Shown: positions 6,445 through 14,820, numbered from the stretch's first letter. The stretch is 25,982 nt of DNA from JBDRGC01 sp043818215 (GCA_043818215.1 JBDRGC010000048.1:1-25982); one strand, 5' to 3'. Numbers and translations are program-made. Notes: a model not told the origin generated them from the letters alone.

Positions 6445-7033
6445 GATCAATTGTGGGAGAATTTATTTTCTGAACCTCCATTACTTCCCTTATCCCCAAA
6501 AGCATCGCCAACACCGCCGGATCAACATCCATCTCCGGCATATCGGCAGCGCCATAAATCTGCGATTGATCAGCTCGCTCGCGCAGGGCACGCCAGAGCA
6601 GCTTGCGTTCCTCGGAGTGGACGACCAGATCGTTGATGGTTTCGGCATCCAGCAGATATTCCCCCGTGGTGTAGAGAAAGGTGATGCGCTTCCACTTCTC
6701 GGCCAGGATGGGAGCCGGCAACTGCGTCACAGGCCCCAACTGGATTTTGAAATACTCTTCGCCGGCGCGGGGGTGGTTGGGATTATCACGCAGCAACTCG
6801 GCCCGCGTGACCAACTCATGGCCGCGCACGGGAGCCACACACTCGATGCGCCACTTAAACTCTCCAAAGGAAGCTGGCTGGTAAAAGGCCAGATAATCAA
6901 CGGCTACAACTTTGGGCGCAGTCCGCAACGGGATGCGATACCAACCCAGAACGCGGGCAATTTCCAAGTCTCGCGGGGAGGGGATGTAGGCCACGAGGAT
7001 CAGGGAGGTGGGGAGAGGTAAGGTGTCAGGCAT
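6425..7033 (-). CDS. Conserved protein of unknown function, helicase-associated by context
   Basis: 202 aa with no recognised enzyme motif. Conserved-looking blocks are VAYIPSPRDLEIARVLGWYR, LRTAPKVVAVDYLAFYQPAS, ECVAPVRGHELVTRAELL and EEYFKIQLGPVTQLPAPI, then KWKRITFLYTTGEYLLDAET followed by a C-terminal WRALRERA-like helix. The order suggests a compact, soluble alpha/beta protein. The ATG at 7031-7033 lies inside a TTGGTAG-type repeat array and has no Shine-Dalgarno. The original start may be a GTG nearer VAYIPSP, about ten codons in. It lies downstream of the four-helix-bundle gene and the SNF2 helicase on the same strand and may share their transcript. Function is unknown; a nucleic-acid role is only a guess from context. 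Confidence 0.7.
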   Translation of the reverse strand: MPDTLPLPTSLILVAYIPSPRDLEIARVLGWYRIPLRTAPKVVAVDYLAFYQPASFGEFKWRIECVAPVRGHELVTRAELLRDNPNHPRAGEEYFKIQLGPVTQLPAPILAEKWKRITFLYTTGEYLLDAETINDLVVHSEERKLLWRALRERADQSQIYGAADMPEMDVDPAVLAMLLGIREVMEVQKINSPTIDPVKRET

Positions 7034-7082
7034 TGGTAGGTTGGGGATTGGTATATTGGTATTGGGGATTGGTAGGTTGGGG
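7034..7082. repeat. Degenerate 7-8 bp tandem repeat array (TTGGTAG/GATTGGGG)
   Basis: Repeated TTGGTAGG, TTGGGGA and TTGGTAT units fill the space between the 202-aa gene and the four-helix-bundle gene, and provide the start region of the former. The orientation is opposite to the array at 7560-7646. Confidence 0.8.
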
Positions 7083-7085
7083 CAG

Positions 7086-7541
7086 CTATTCGTCTAGCGG
7101 CGATTGGATGACATCATCGTACTGGGCTGGGTCTTCCCGAACGGCGTGGTCGCCGTATTCTTTGCGGCCTTGCTGCTGATTACGGATATAACGGATAAAC
7201 CCGTTGAGTGAACGCAGAGCACTATGGCAAAGCTCCCGCTGTTTTTGAAGCTCACCTTGTGTGTATCGAAGGTTGTCGCAGACAATGAAAGCACTTAATG
7301 TTTCATTAAGAGACCCTCGAGCTATGTAATAAAACCGTAAACTATCCAAATAGTGATATCGGCCATAGCCTTCAGCAATATTTAGAACTATGCTAACAGC
7401 AGCCCGTCGCATTTGGCGAGCAAGATCGTATTTCTCGTTGGCAGGCAAACCACTAACAACCCGATACGCTTCTTTCATAACCTGCAACGCCAATTGATAG
7501 CACTCCAAATCTTCAAAACCGCGCTGCTCAGTCGTTTCCAT
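7086..7541 (-). CDS. Four-helix bundle protein (23S rRNA-intervening-sequence / S23 family)
   Basis: About 151 aa from METTEQRGFEDLECYQLALQ. The family signature is clear: FEDLECYQLALQVMKEAYRV at the start, then LARQMRRAAVSIVLNIAEGY, GRYHYLDSLRFYYIARGSLN and ETLSAFIVC. The four long helices match the bIVP fold, first known from proteins encoded in 23S rRNA intervening sequences and now common in chromosomes. The biochemical role is unsettled. I chose the ATG at 7539-7541 because GGAGG stands seven bases upstream; a longer frame from a TTG at 7565 has no such support. The C-terminal tail (HAVREDPAQYDDVIQSPLDE) is not part of the fold. Repeat arrays in opposite orientation flank the gene on both sides. 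Confidence 0.88.
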   Translation of the reverse strand: METTEQRGFEDLECYQLALQVMKEAYRVVSGLPANEKYDLARQMRRAAVSIVLNIAEGYGRYHYLDSLRFYYIARGSLNETLSAFIVCDNLRYTQGELQKQRELCHSALRSLNGFIRYIRNQQQGRKEYGDHAVREDPAQYDDVIQSPLDE

Positions 7542-7559
7542 ATCTCTGCCTCCACCAAA

Positions 7560-7646
7560 CACCAACCTATCAATTTACCAACTTACCAATCTACCAATTT
7601 ACCAGTTTACCAACTTACCAATCTACCAACCTACCAACCTACCAAT
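7560..7646. repeat. Degenerate 7-8 bp tandem repeat array (CTACCAA/TTACCAA)
   Basis: About eleven ACCAAYYT-type units (ACCAATCT, ACCAATTT, ACCAACTT) without a gap. It fills the space between the helicase stop and the four-helix-bundle gene. Unit spacing alternates between seven and eight bases. Confidence 0.85.
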
Positions 7647-7648
7647 CC

Positions 7649-10600
7649 CTAACTAAACAACACCCTCACATCCTCACTCGTCAAGCTCTTGAAGAAGCTG
7701 CCCTCGGTACTGATCAACTGCTCGACGAGTTTCTTTTTGCGGTCTTGCAGCTCCAAAATCTTCTCTTCTACGGAGTCGCGGGCGATGAGCTTGTACACGA
7801 AGACGGGTTTATCTTGCCCGATGCGGTGGGTGCGGTCGGTGGCCTGCATCTCCACGGCGGGATTCCACCACGGGTCAATGTGGATGACGTAATCGGCAGC
7901 CGTCAGGTTGAGGCCCACACCCCCGGCCCTCAGGCTGATGAGGAAAAACGGAATGTTGGGGTCGTTTTGGAAGGTGTCCACCCGTTCCTGCCGTTTGCGG
8001 GTGCGGCCATCCAGGTACACGTAGGGGATTTTGGCAGCATCCATCTCGGCGCGCACCAGTTTGAGCATCTGCACGAATTGGGAAAATACCAACGCCTTGT
8101 GTCCCTCGGCTTGCAGGGTTTCCAGGGTTTCGAGCAAAAGCTGGAATTTGGCCGAATCGCCCCGGAAATTCTCTTTGACCAGTTTGGGGTGGTTGCAAAT
8201 TTGACGCAGGCGCAGCAGCCCCTCCAGCACCTGCATGCGGGCGTTATTCATGCCCTGCTCTTCGATGACGCCCAGCAGCATAGCCCGGTAGTAATCGCGG
8301 GTCTTGTTGTAGAATTTACGCTGCGCCGGTTCCATATCGCTGTAAACGATGCGCTCGGTGCGCGGCGGCAGTTCCGGGGCGACCTGCGTTTTGGTGCGCC
8401 GCAAAATGAAAGGATAGACCATCTTGCGCAAAAACTGGGAGGTGTCTTCATCGCCCTGCTTCTCGATGGGGTTGCCAAACTCGCGCTTGAAGTATTCCAG
8501 GTTACCGAGCAGCCCCGGATTCAGAAAAGCGAACTGCGACCACAACTCGAAGGTGGAATTTTCCACCGGAGTGCCGGTGAGCACCAGGCGGTGATCGCTG
8601 CGCAGTAACCGGGCCGCCTTCGATGTTTTCGCCAGCGGATTCTTGATGGCCTGAGATTCATCCAACACTACGTAGTGGAACTTGTATTCCCGCAGTTTTT
8701 CGATATCCCGCAGCATAGTGCCGTAAGTGGTCAGCACCATGTCATATTCCGCAAATTTCGAAATGTCCGCGCTGCGGTCTGCACCGTGGTGAATATGAAC
8801 GCTCAAATCGGGGGCGAAGCGGGCCGCCTCGCGCTGCCAGTTGATCAACAGCGAGCGCGGCAGAACAAGCAAATTGGCAGCATTGGCATGTCCATTCTCC
8901 CGCAGCGACAAAAGAAAAGCCAATGCCTCGATGGTTTTACCCAGGCCCATATCATCGGCCAGACAGCCGCCGAACTCGTATTCGTGCAAAAAGTGCAGCC
9001 AATCGTAGCCCGCCTTTTGGTAGGGGCGCAGCTCCCCCGTGAAGCCGGATGGCAGCTCCATGCCCCGAATCCCCTCAAAATTCAGCAAGCGCTTTTTCCT
9101 CCGGGCAAATTCGGGGTCCGATTGGGCGCGGTCGGCATCCGCCAGCAGTTGGTCAATCAGCGTGAGGTGATGGTTGGACAGCCGCACCCCATCATCGGTC
9201 TGCTCCCCCAGGCCAAACAGGTGCTTGTAGCGCTCGATCCACTCATCGGGGATTTCGCCAATCGTGCCGTCTGCCAATTTGACGTAGTGATCCTTTTTGC
9301 GGAGGGCTTTGCGGACTTCTTGGAGGGTGGTTTCCACATCCCCAAACTTGACTGCGGCTTGGAGGTCGAACCAGTCTATCCCCGAAGAAACGTTGAGCGA
9401 TAGAGTAGGTTTGTTACGGTTGACGCGCGCCGATTTGAGTTTCTCCTCCCCGTAGATTTCGAACCCGGCTGCGGCCAGACGGGGCACATTGCGCATGAGA
9501 AAGTCGATGGGATGTACGCGGGCGCGCAAAATGAAGACGTTGGCCGGGCGATTGCCTTGTCCATATTTAAGCCCGTGGGAGGCGGAAGAGACCGTGCGGT
9601 AGATTTCGTCTTCGATGGCAGGCTGGCGGTGGATGCGCACCAGCGTCCAGGCCTCGGGCTTGCGGCGGATAGTTTGCGCGGGCTGGCTTGATTCATAAGG
9701 CACTTCATAATCCAAATAGTCAAAGCGCAGATGAGCCTGTAATTCGCCGCTTCCCTGTCCTGCAGTCGAAGGAAGTGTCGAAGGATCATCGGTGAGGTAG
9801 AGCCGCTTTACGGGTTCGGCTTCCACATCCAACCAGGAAATCTGGTCGCCCACCAATGGAATCTGTTCTGCCAAACGGGGGAAAAATGTCTCTAAAAACT
9901 CGTCTTCATCCTCCGGGGGGACGAGCAATTTGGGATTAACCATCCACGTGGCGAGCAATTCATCCGAAACACTTTGAGTCTGAAAAACAAGCTGCCCGGC
10001 CATAAACCACTTCGAACTGCCGCTGGCAATCGTCTGGATACGAGTGTTCTCGAGAGAGAATATTTCATCTTCACTAAAGAATTCGGCTGTCAATTGCACG
10101 TTTGCATCCACTCGCTCCATACGTAGACGCATTTCGAGCGGACGCGGCAGAATCCGCAGCCATGTTTGCGTGGGTTCCTGCGCTGTCCCATAGAATAGGG
10201 GAATGTCCATCTGCGAGAGAATTGCCAGATCGCTGCCGACGGGGGAAAATTGCTGGTAATTGTGGTAGTAATACTGCCGAACCTGGCGATTCTGCTGCAA
10301 CAGTAGTTCCACGAAATTCATCGTATCAGAGGCGCAATTGACACACCCCATGCCATCAGTGGTGCTGCGCAATTCCTTGACATGCTCTAGCAACCAGCGG
10401 TTATGATGGATGATTTCTTGCAGTGTCTCCCCTGTCAGAGCATTGTCGGGCGGCAAGATACCCTCAGGAACACGATCCAACCAAACACGATACGGGGTTA
10501 ATTTCCACCCAGAGTATTCTGATTGCAGGCTCAGGAAGAACCAATATGGTCTGACGGGCGTTTTTTTCTGCGGTATTGCTATTACACTATCGAGAACTTG

Positions 10601-10924
10601 CTTCAAGCGCAGACGCCACGCAGCGGGGCCGCTTTTGCGCAGGTGTTGCCCGCCAGCCAACCCCGCGGCTACCATGTGTTTGCAGAACCGGCCGCTCGCC
10701 GCGTAAGGGCAGGTACACGTAGCCGCTAAATTCTGGTTCTGTACCCACAGGTCGACCTGATAGTTGCGTGTACCGCTCACACGGCATTGAATTTGGTTGG
10801 CATCCGACGATGTTATCTGCACGCGCCCTGCATTGAAATAAGATACCCCCCTTCTATAAATTGTGCCTCCAGCATAGTAGCGCAAGTTGTTTTTTTCTAA
10901 CAGTTTGGGAAGTGTGGTTTTCAC
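7649..10924 (-). CDS. SWIM zinc-finger SNF2-family DNA-dependent ATPase/helicase
   Basis: 1091 aa from a GTG start at 10922-10924. Residues 70-83 form a SWIM zinc finger, CxCx8CxH (C70, C72, C81, H83). After a long middle region of bacterial-SNF2 type, RPYQKAGYDWLHFLHEYEFG leads to motif I DDMGLGKTIEAL near residue 655. Motif II is DESQ rather than DEAH (VLDESQAIKNPLAKTSKAAR). LVLTGTPVENSTFELWSQF is motif III. The second RecA lobe has ALVFSQFVQMLKLVRAEMDA, SLRAGGVGLNLTAADYVIHI and DPWWNPAVEMQATDRTHRIG for motifs V and VI. All ATPase motifs are intact. Such proteins translocate on DNA and are thought to remodel protein-DNA complexes in repair, transcription or defence. It may share a transcript with the two smaller genes downstream, across a repeat array. 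Confidence 0.95.
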   Translation of the reverse strand: MKTTLPKLLEKNNLRYYAGGTIYRRGVSYFNAGRVQITSSDANQIQCRVSGTRNYQVDLWVQNQNLAATCTCPYAASGRFCKHMVAAGLAGGQHLRKSGPAAWRLRLKQVLDSVIAIPQKKTPVRPYWFFLSLQSEYSGWKLTPYRVWLDRVPEGILPPDNALTGETLQEIIHHNRWLLEHVKELRSTTDGMGCVNCASDTMNFVELLLQQNRQVRQYYYHNYQQFSPVGSDLAILSQMDIPLFYGTAQEPTQTWLRILPRPLEMRLRMERVDANVQLTAEFFSEDEIFSLENTRIQTIASGSSKWFMAGQLVFQTQSVSDELLATWMVNPKLLVPPEDEDEFLETFFPRLAEQIPLVGDQISWLDVEAEPVKRLYLTDDPSTLPSTAGQGSGELQAHLRFDYLDYEVPYESSQPAQTIRRKPEAWTLVRIHRQPAIEDEIYRTVSSASHGLKYGQGNRPANVFILRARVHPIDFLMRNVPRLAAAGFEIYGEEKLKSARVNRNKPTLSLNVSSGIDWFDLQAAVKFGDVETTLQEVRKALRKKDHYVKLADGTIGEIPDEWIERYKHLFGLGEQTDDGVRLSNHHLTLIDQLLADADRAQSDPEFARRKKRLLNFEGIRGMELPSGFTGELRPYQKAGYDWLHFLHEYEFGGCLADDMGLGKTIEALAFLLSLRENGHANAANLLVLPRSLLINWQREAARFAPDLSVHIHHGADRSADISKFAEYDMVLTTYGTMLRDIEKLREYKFHYVVLDESQAIKNPLAKTSKAARLLRSDHRLVLTGTPVENSTFELWSQFAFLNPGLLGNLEYFKREFGNPIEKQGDEDTSQFLRKMVYPFILRRTKTQVAPELPPRTERIVYSDMEPAQRKFYNKTRDYYRAMLLGVIEEQGMNNARMQVLEGLLRLRQICNHPKLVKENFRGDSAKFQLLLETLETLQAEGHKALVFSQFVQMLKLVRAEMDAAKIPYVYLDGRTRKRQERVDTFQNDPNIPFFLISLRAGGVGLNLTAADYVIHIDPWWNPAVEMQATDRTHRIGQDKPVFVYKLIARDSVEEKILELQDRKKKLVEQLISTEGSFFKSLTSEDVRVLFS

Positions 10925-10978
10925 TTTGGTCTTTTTACTCTGCCGGTCGGTCTATGGGTAACAGTTTGAACCTTGTAA

Positions 10979-11087
10979 TTGTCATTCCCAAAGGGACAAG
11001 TGTGCGAAGCAGCTTTACCGGTGAAGCAATCTCATCCTTGGCGAGAAGGAGATTGCTTCACCGAAGAGCGTCGGTTCGCAATGACAT
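10979..11087. repeat. Interspersed inverted-repeat element (MITE/REP-like), about 109 bp
   Basis: The ends are TGTCATT (10980-10986) and AATGACA (11080-11086), an inverted pair. Inside is a perfect 13-bp pair: GTGAAGCAATCTC at 11021-11033 and GAGATTGCTTCAC at 11049-11061. It occupies the 237-bp gap between the helicase start and the stop of the PLP enzyme. No other gene is seen in that gap. Confidence 0.7.
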
Positions 11088-11161
11088 GATAAAAAGTTTC
11101 TTCCTGATTGGGCAGCGCCCCGCGCGTGGAAACCCTTTGAGTCTTTGGTCATGCAAAATAG

Positions 11162-12622
11162 TTAAACCAACCCCACCCGCTGATTGAACTCTTCGATCAG
11201 GACATCCATCTCAGGAATCTGGTTCTGGAAACCGGCCCAGTACTCATCATCGTACCACTGCGACTGAATTTCTTCGTAAGTCTTGCCCTGTTGTTCGATC
11301 CAGGTGAAATACTTCAGGTTGTGTACCCGGCGGCGGTCTATGTAGGTCAACTCCTGCAAGCTGTCAATCGTCAGGCCTTGCAGGTAGCGGGCATGATGAG
11401 CAGCCGCATCCACGTCGGTGTATTGACCGTATTCGGCGTGCATTTCCTGCAGACGGCTCTGGTAAAGCTCCATGGAGTCGGTCCACACGGTGAGAACAAC
11501 ATCGTTTTCACCCAGTTCGTAATATTTGGCAAACTTTATAGCCATGATGGTGTTGGCGATGCTGGAGAAGCCCAAGAGGTCGAGATTGGGGATTAGAGAT
11601 TGGGGTACGCCTAGCCGGGCCAAATATGCCTGGCCGGCATCCTCGTTGAACAGGCGCGCCAGGTTGACCACGGCGTTGTCATCGATAGCCATGAGCATAT
11701 CGGTATTTTTGACATTGTGAATCCAGGGCACATGTTTGTCGCCGATGCCCTCGATGCGGTGAGCGCCGAAGCCGTTCTCCAGCAAGGTAGGACACTGTAC
11801 TGCCTCGCCAGCGACAACCTTACTGGTGGGGAAGAGTTGTTTCAGATAGTCGCCGCAGCCAATGGTTCCTGCCGAGCCAGTGGTCAATACCACGCCCCGG
11901 TAGGTATCCCGCGGGCCGAGTTCTCTGGCGAGCACTTCTTCCATAGCATGGCCGGTGATCTCGTAATGCCACAGATAGTTACCGAACTCATCGAATTGGT
12001 TGAAGACGAAAATATTGTCACGGGTTTTGCGCAGTTCCCAAACCTTATCGAAGATCTCTTTGACATTGCTCTCACTGCCGGGGGTAGCGATGACTTCGCC
12101 GGCCACCTTTGCCAACCAATCGAAGCGCTCCCGGCTCATACCTTCGGGCAGAATGGCAATCGACTGGCAGGACAGGAGCGTAGCGTCGTAGGCTCCACCG
12201 CGGCAGTAGTTGCCCGTGGAGGGCCAGACTGCCTTGTGGAAGGTGGGGTCGAACTGGCCGGTGACCAGGCGCGGTACCAGACATCCAAAAGTTGCGCCGA
12301 CTTTGTGCGCGCCGGTGGGGAACCACTTCCCTACCAGGGCAATAATGCGGGCATCTACACCGGTTATGCTCTTAGGAAGTTCGATGTAGTTGACGCCACC
12401 AAAGCCACCGCCTTTTGCAATTGGTTCATTCTTCCACGTGATGCGGAATAGATTGCGAGGATGCATATCCCACAACCCAATAGAGGCAAGTTCTTCTTTG
12501 ACCGCATCAGGTATCAAAGCAGGATTTTTCTGCTGCGCAAAAGTGGGGATGATAATATTGCGCTCGCGGGCACGTTTTACAGAGCGTTCTAGTTGTTCTT
12601 CGTGCATTGTTAAGTCAATCAT
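11162..12622 (-). CDS. Fold-type II PLP-dependent enzyme (cysteine/threonine synthase-like)
   Basis: 486 aa. The PLP lysine is K107 in WFPTGAHKVGATFGCLVPRL, and the substrate/carboxylate loop is seen in WPSTGNYCRGGAYDATLL. The phosphate-binding glycine loop is likely TTGSAGTIGCGDYLKQLF. This order is that of the tryptophan-synthase-beta (fold II) superfamily. At 486 aa it is longer than cysteine synthase, with an extra C-terminal segment (LTYIDRRRVHNLKYFTWIEQ) that belongs to a poorly characterised subgroup usually named only 'pyridoxal-phosphate dependent enzyme'. The reaction cannot be assigned; beta-elimination or replacement on an amino acid is expected from the fold. The start at 12620-12622 is followed by a second possible ATG (MHEEQ), with AAAGGA upstream. 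No partner gene is obvious. Confidence 0.82.
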   Translation of the reverse strand: MIDLTMHEEQLERSVKRARERNIIIPTFAQQKNPALIPDAVKEELASIGLWDMHPRNLFRITWKNEPIAKGGGFGGVNYIELPKSITGVDARIIALVGKWFPTGAHKVGATFGCLVPRLVTGQFDPTFHKAVWPSTGNYCRGGAYDATLLSCQSIAILPEGMSRERFDWLAKVAGEVIATPGSESNVKEIFDKVWELRKTRDNIFVFNQFDEFGNYLWHYEITGHAMEEVLARELGPRDTYRGVVLTTGSAGTIGCGDYLKQLFPTSKVVAGEAVQCPTLLENGFGAHRIEGIGDKHVPWIHNVKNTDMLMAIDDNAVVNLARLFNEDAGQAYLARLGVPQSLIPNLDLLGFSSIANTIMAIKFAKYYELGENDVVLTVWTDSMELYQSRLQEMHAEYGQYTDVDAAAHHARYLQGLTIDSLQELTYIDRRRVHNLKYFTWIEQQGKTYEEIQSQWYDDEYWAGFQNQIPEMDVLIEEFNQRVGLV

Positions 12623-12677
12623 GATTTGTGTTCGATCCTTTCAGTATTCTGAGTATTTGTCTGCAGGGTATGCAGTT

Positions 12678-12727
12678 GGAAACTAGGGACTAGGGACTAG
12701 GAACTAGTCACCAGTCCCTAGTCCCCC
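12678..12727. repeat. GACTAGG heptamer tandem/inverted repeat
   Basis: GACTAGGGACTAGGAACTAG is followed, after TCACCA, by the complementary GTCCCTAGTCCC. The array is therefore both tandem and foldable. It lies between the PLP enzyme start and the stop of the glycosyltransferase. Confidence 0.8.
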
Positions 12728-12739
12728 CGCCTACCTTGT

Positions 12740-13684
12740 TTACTTCTCTACCTGTTTGCCTTCCTCCGGCGACTCGCTCACAATATACAGCGGACGGCCT
12801 TTGGCTTCGTCGTACAGACGGCCAATGTACTCGCCCAAAATTCCCAGGGAGATCAACTGCACCCCGCCGAGAAACAGGACGGCGAGCAGGGTAGTTGCCT
12901 GCCCGAAAAATGCCTGCGACCCCGAGGCCCGTAAGACGATCACCACCGGCATCGCCAGGATACTTATACCCGCTGAAATGAAACCCAGGTACATCGCCAA
13001 TTGCAAAGGGAAATACGAAAAACTGGTGATCGCATCGGTGGCAAACTTGAGCATTTTCTTGAAGGGGTACTTGGTTTCCCCGGCAAAACGGGCGGCGCGC
13101 TTGTACTCCACTCCCGTCTGCTTGAAGCCCACCCAAACGGACATGCCGCGCAGGAAGCGATGACGTTCACGCATCTGACCCATCACATTCACGACTTTAC
13201 GGTCGAGCAGGCGGAAATCGCCGGTATCGAGGGGGATGTCTACATCGGTGATGCGGTAGATCAGCCGATAAAAGACGGAGGCAGTCATCTCTTTGAACCA
13301 GGACTCTCCCTCCCGCTCAGAACGCACCGCGTAGACCACTTCGTAGCCCTCCCGCCACTTGGCGATCATGTCGAGGATCACTTCGGGCGGATCCTGCAAA
13401 TCAGAGTCGATGATGACGACCGCATCCCCGCGGCTGAAATCCAACCCGGCGGTAACGGCGATCTGGTGTCCGAAGTTACGCGCAAAGATCACGGGACGCA
13501 CGCGCGGGTCTCGAGCGTGCAATTCGCGGATAAGGTCGGTGGAGCCGTCAGTGGAACCATCGTCCACTAAAACTAACTCCCACGATTCGCCAGTGGAATC
13601 CATCACCTCTCGAATGCGGTGGTACAGTTCGGGAAGGTTGTTAATTTCATTGTAGATGGGAGCGATAATTGAGAAAGTGGGCAT
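12740..13684 (-). CDS. GT2 family glycosyltransferase, polyprenyl-phosphate (GtrB/DPM1-like) type
   Basis: 314 aa. The GT-A domain starts MPTFSIIAPIYNEINNLPEL; DDGSTDGS is at residues 41-48 and the DSD metal-binding motif at 93-95 (IIDSDLQDPPEV). TGDFRLLDRKVV and the MRERHRFLRGMSVWVGFKQ segment follow, as in GtrB and bacterial dolichol-phosphate-mannose synthase relatives. Two C-terminal membrane spans (about residues 228-258, LAMYLGFISAGISILAMPVV, and 265-290, ATTLLAVLFLGGVQLISLGI) and GEYIGRLYDEAKGRPLYIV complete the family pattern. It probably transfers a sugar from a nucleotide donor to undecaprenyl phosphate at the inner membrane face, for envelope glycosylation. The sugar is unknown. 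The ATG follows a repeat array directly and no Shine-Dalgarno is visible. Confidence 0.92.
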   Translation of the reverse strand: MPTFSIIAPIYNEINNLPELYHRIREVMDSTGESWELVLVDDGSTDGSTDLIRELHARDPRVRPVIFARNFGHQIAVTAGLDFSRGDAVVIIDSDLQDPPEVILDMIAKWREGYEVVYAVRSEREGESWFKEMTASVFYRLIYRITDVDIPLDTGDFRLLDRKVVNVMGQMRERHRFLRGMSVWVGFKQTGVEYKRAARFAGETKYPFKKMLKFATDAITSFSYFPLQLAMYLGFISAGISILAMPVVIVLRASGSQAFFGQATTLLAVLFLGGVQLISLGILGEYIGRLYDEAKGRPLYIVSESPEEGKQVEK

Positions 13685-13685
13685 G

Positions 13686-13797
13686 GGGGGTGGGGATTGG
13701 TAGATTGGTAGATTGGTAGATTGGGGAGTGGGGATTGGTATATTGGTAAATTGGTAAGTTGGTAGATTGGCAAATTAGTAGATTGGGGATTGGGTCG
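13686..13797. repeat. Degenerate 7-8 bp tandem repeat array (GATTGGTA)
   Basis: GATTGGTA units run three times exactly, then degenerate into GATTGGGG, ATTGGTA, AATTGGTA and GTTGGTA. The array abuts the glycosyltransferase start codon. Beyond it (about 13808-13833) is a hairpin CGTTCCAC...GTGGAACG. No gene lies between this array and 13882. Confidence 0.85.
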
Positions 13798-13881
13798 TTT
13801 AATGGCTCGTTCCACTGCTCCGCGGTGGAACGCTTGTAAGGATGTTCTACGTCCCAGAGCGGGATTGGGAGATAGGGTTAT

Positions 13882-14238
13882 TTATCGTTCGTCCAATAAG
13901 CCGGATTTCTCTAGTAGGCGGTGTGACCACCAGCCGGCCTGGGTTGCAAAGGCCTGGCGGCTAGTGGGTTCACTCCAGATACAGTCAAAGATATTTTGCC
14001 AGAGAGCAAGTTGAATCTGAAGTTCTACAACTTCGACCTGGATTTCGAAATCAGATTCAGGCGCCATCCATTCGATGAAATATTTGCTTTCGTTCAAGAT
14101 GGACTCGACAACATCTCGCAGGCCATCATGCTCAGAACAAGAACATATCCGTGCCAGGTTAGCGGCGATACCACCCAATCGGATGGGCAAAGGGTCTCGC
14201 AAATATCGCTCACGTATTCGTTCCATTCTTGGTGTCAT
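13882..14238 (-). CDS. Conserved small protein of unknown function, coupled to DUF5674 gene
   Basis: 118 aa, predicted mostly helical. It starts MTPRMERIRERYLRDPLPIR then LGGIAANLARICSCSEHDGL, with a Glu/Trp-rich middle (ESILNESKYFIEWMAPESDF) and WWSHRLLEKSGLLDER at the end. I recognise no domain of known function, but the RYLRDPLPIRLGGIAANLARI opening looks conserved. Its ATG shares one base with the stop of the DUF5674 gene (TAATG), so the two are translated together. The pairing is suggestive of two products working as a unit, but neither has a known activity. Confidence 0.7.
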   Translation of the reverse strand: MTPRMERIRERYLRDPLPIRLGGIAANLARICSCSEHDGLRDVVESILNESKYFIEWMAPESDFEIQVEVVELQIQLALWQNIFDCIWSEPTSRQAFATQAGWWSHRLLEKSGLLDER

Positions 14239-14567
14239 TACCTAAAAATCCTTTCTACAATCTCTTTCACCTGTTCGCGAATTTCAGCATCCTGGATAAT
14301 CATCGAAGGATTTTGGCGAGGGCGAATGTTTATTAACGCCTCGAAAGTAACCAGTTGCTTTGATGGATACCAGTCAGCTCCCCATATGTCTTCCTGCCGA
14401 CTGCCAAGCTTCAGCAATTCTGATTCGCAGTCGGCGTGCAATTCGCCACCCCCAGCGACGACTCCGCGCCTGGTGTCCACCGCCAATTTTATGAACACCA
14501 AAAGTGTAGATAGCATTTCATCTACTTGTTCTTGCGTAGGAGAGGAAGTTAATACATAGATTTTCAT
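14238..14567 (-). CDS. DUF5674 family protein
   Basis: About 109 aa beginning MKIYVLTSSPTQEQVDEMLS. The family core is plain: FIKLAVDTRRGVVAGGGELH, ADCESELLKLGSRQEDIWGA, then DWYPSKQLVTFEALINIRPR and DAEIREQVKEIVERIF. DUF5674 proteins are small, soluble and of unknown function; the 'ELHAD.E..L...GS.QE..WG...YP' and 'LINIRPRQ' motifs identify them. I chose the ATG at 14565-14567, five bases after AAGGTG; an in-frame GTG one codon earlier is possible. It is the first gene of a TAATG-coupled pair. Confidence 0.82.
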   Translation of the reverse strand: MKIYVLTSSPTQEQVDEMLSTLLVFIKLAVDTRRGVVAGGGELHADCESELLKLGSRQEDIWGADWYPSKQLVTFEALINIRPRQNPSMIIQDAEIREQVKEIVERIFR

Positions 14568-14684
14568 CACTGCACCTTAGTTTAGAGGCAACGCGCTTGA
14601 AGCAAGCCACCGGATGAATCCGGCGTCTGGTACACAAAGCCTGTTTGCGAAGCATGCCTTCGGCAAAACGGGCCGCTCGGCGAG

Positions 14685-14747
14685 TCAGATGCCAATTATC
14701 TTCTTCACCGCTTCCAGCGTCGGCTCGATGATGGAGACTTCTCCGAT
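14685..14747 (-). pseudogene. Orphan threonine synthase C-terminus (20 codons plus stop)
   Basis: The minus strand reads IGEVSIIEPTLEAVKKIIGI followed by TGA. The intact threonine synthase in this window ends APIIEPTLAAVRRSLDL. Both share IIEPTL.AV, and the DNA shares an exact 16-bp run (GTCGGCTCGATGATGG on the plus strand, at 14719-14734 and 15578-15593). No further threonine synthase sequence is readable upstream in this frame. It is a displaced or decayed gene end. The rest of the 14571-14893 gap holds a CCGGAT-GA-ATCCGG palindrome at 14610 and a hairpin at 14821. Confidence 0.65.
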
Positions 14748-14820
14748 CTTGACTATATGTACAAACACACAAAAACAACTTGACGCTCATAATATCTCAT
14801 ACTATAATCTAATCGAAAAT

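Noticed and set aside
7542..7565. Upstream TTG start for the four-helix-bundle gene
   Set aside because: No Shine-Dalgarno before it and it lies at the edge of a repeat array; the ATG at 7541 has GGAGG at seven bases.
7745..8608. 287-aa plus-strand frame
   Set aside because: Antisense shadow of the SNF2 helicase; no domain, no start signal, and composition is that of a reverse-read gene.
11717..12451. 244-aa plus-strand frame
   Set aside because: Antisense to the PLP enzyme, which has clear family motifs on the other strand.
13686..13797. CRISPR array
   Set aside because: Units are 7-8 bp without spacers; it is a tandem repeat. No cas genes or 25-40 bp repeats occur in the window.
14518..14790. 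90-aa minus-strand frame upstream of DUF5674
   Set aside because: Out of frame with the recognisable thrC tail, overlaps repeats and the DUF5674 start, and has no family features.
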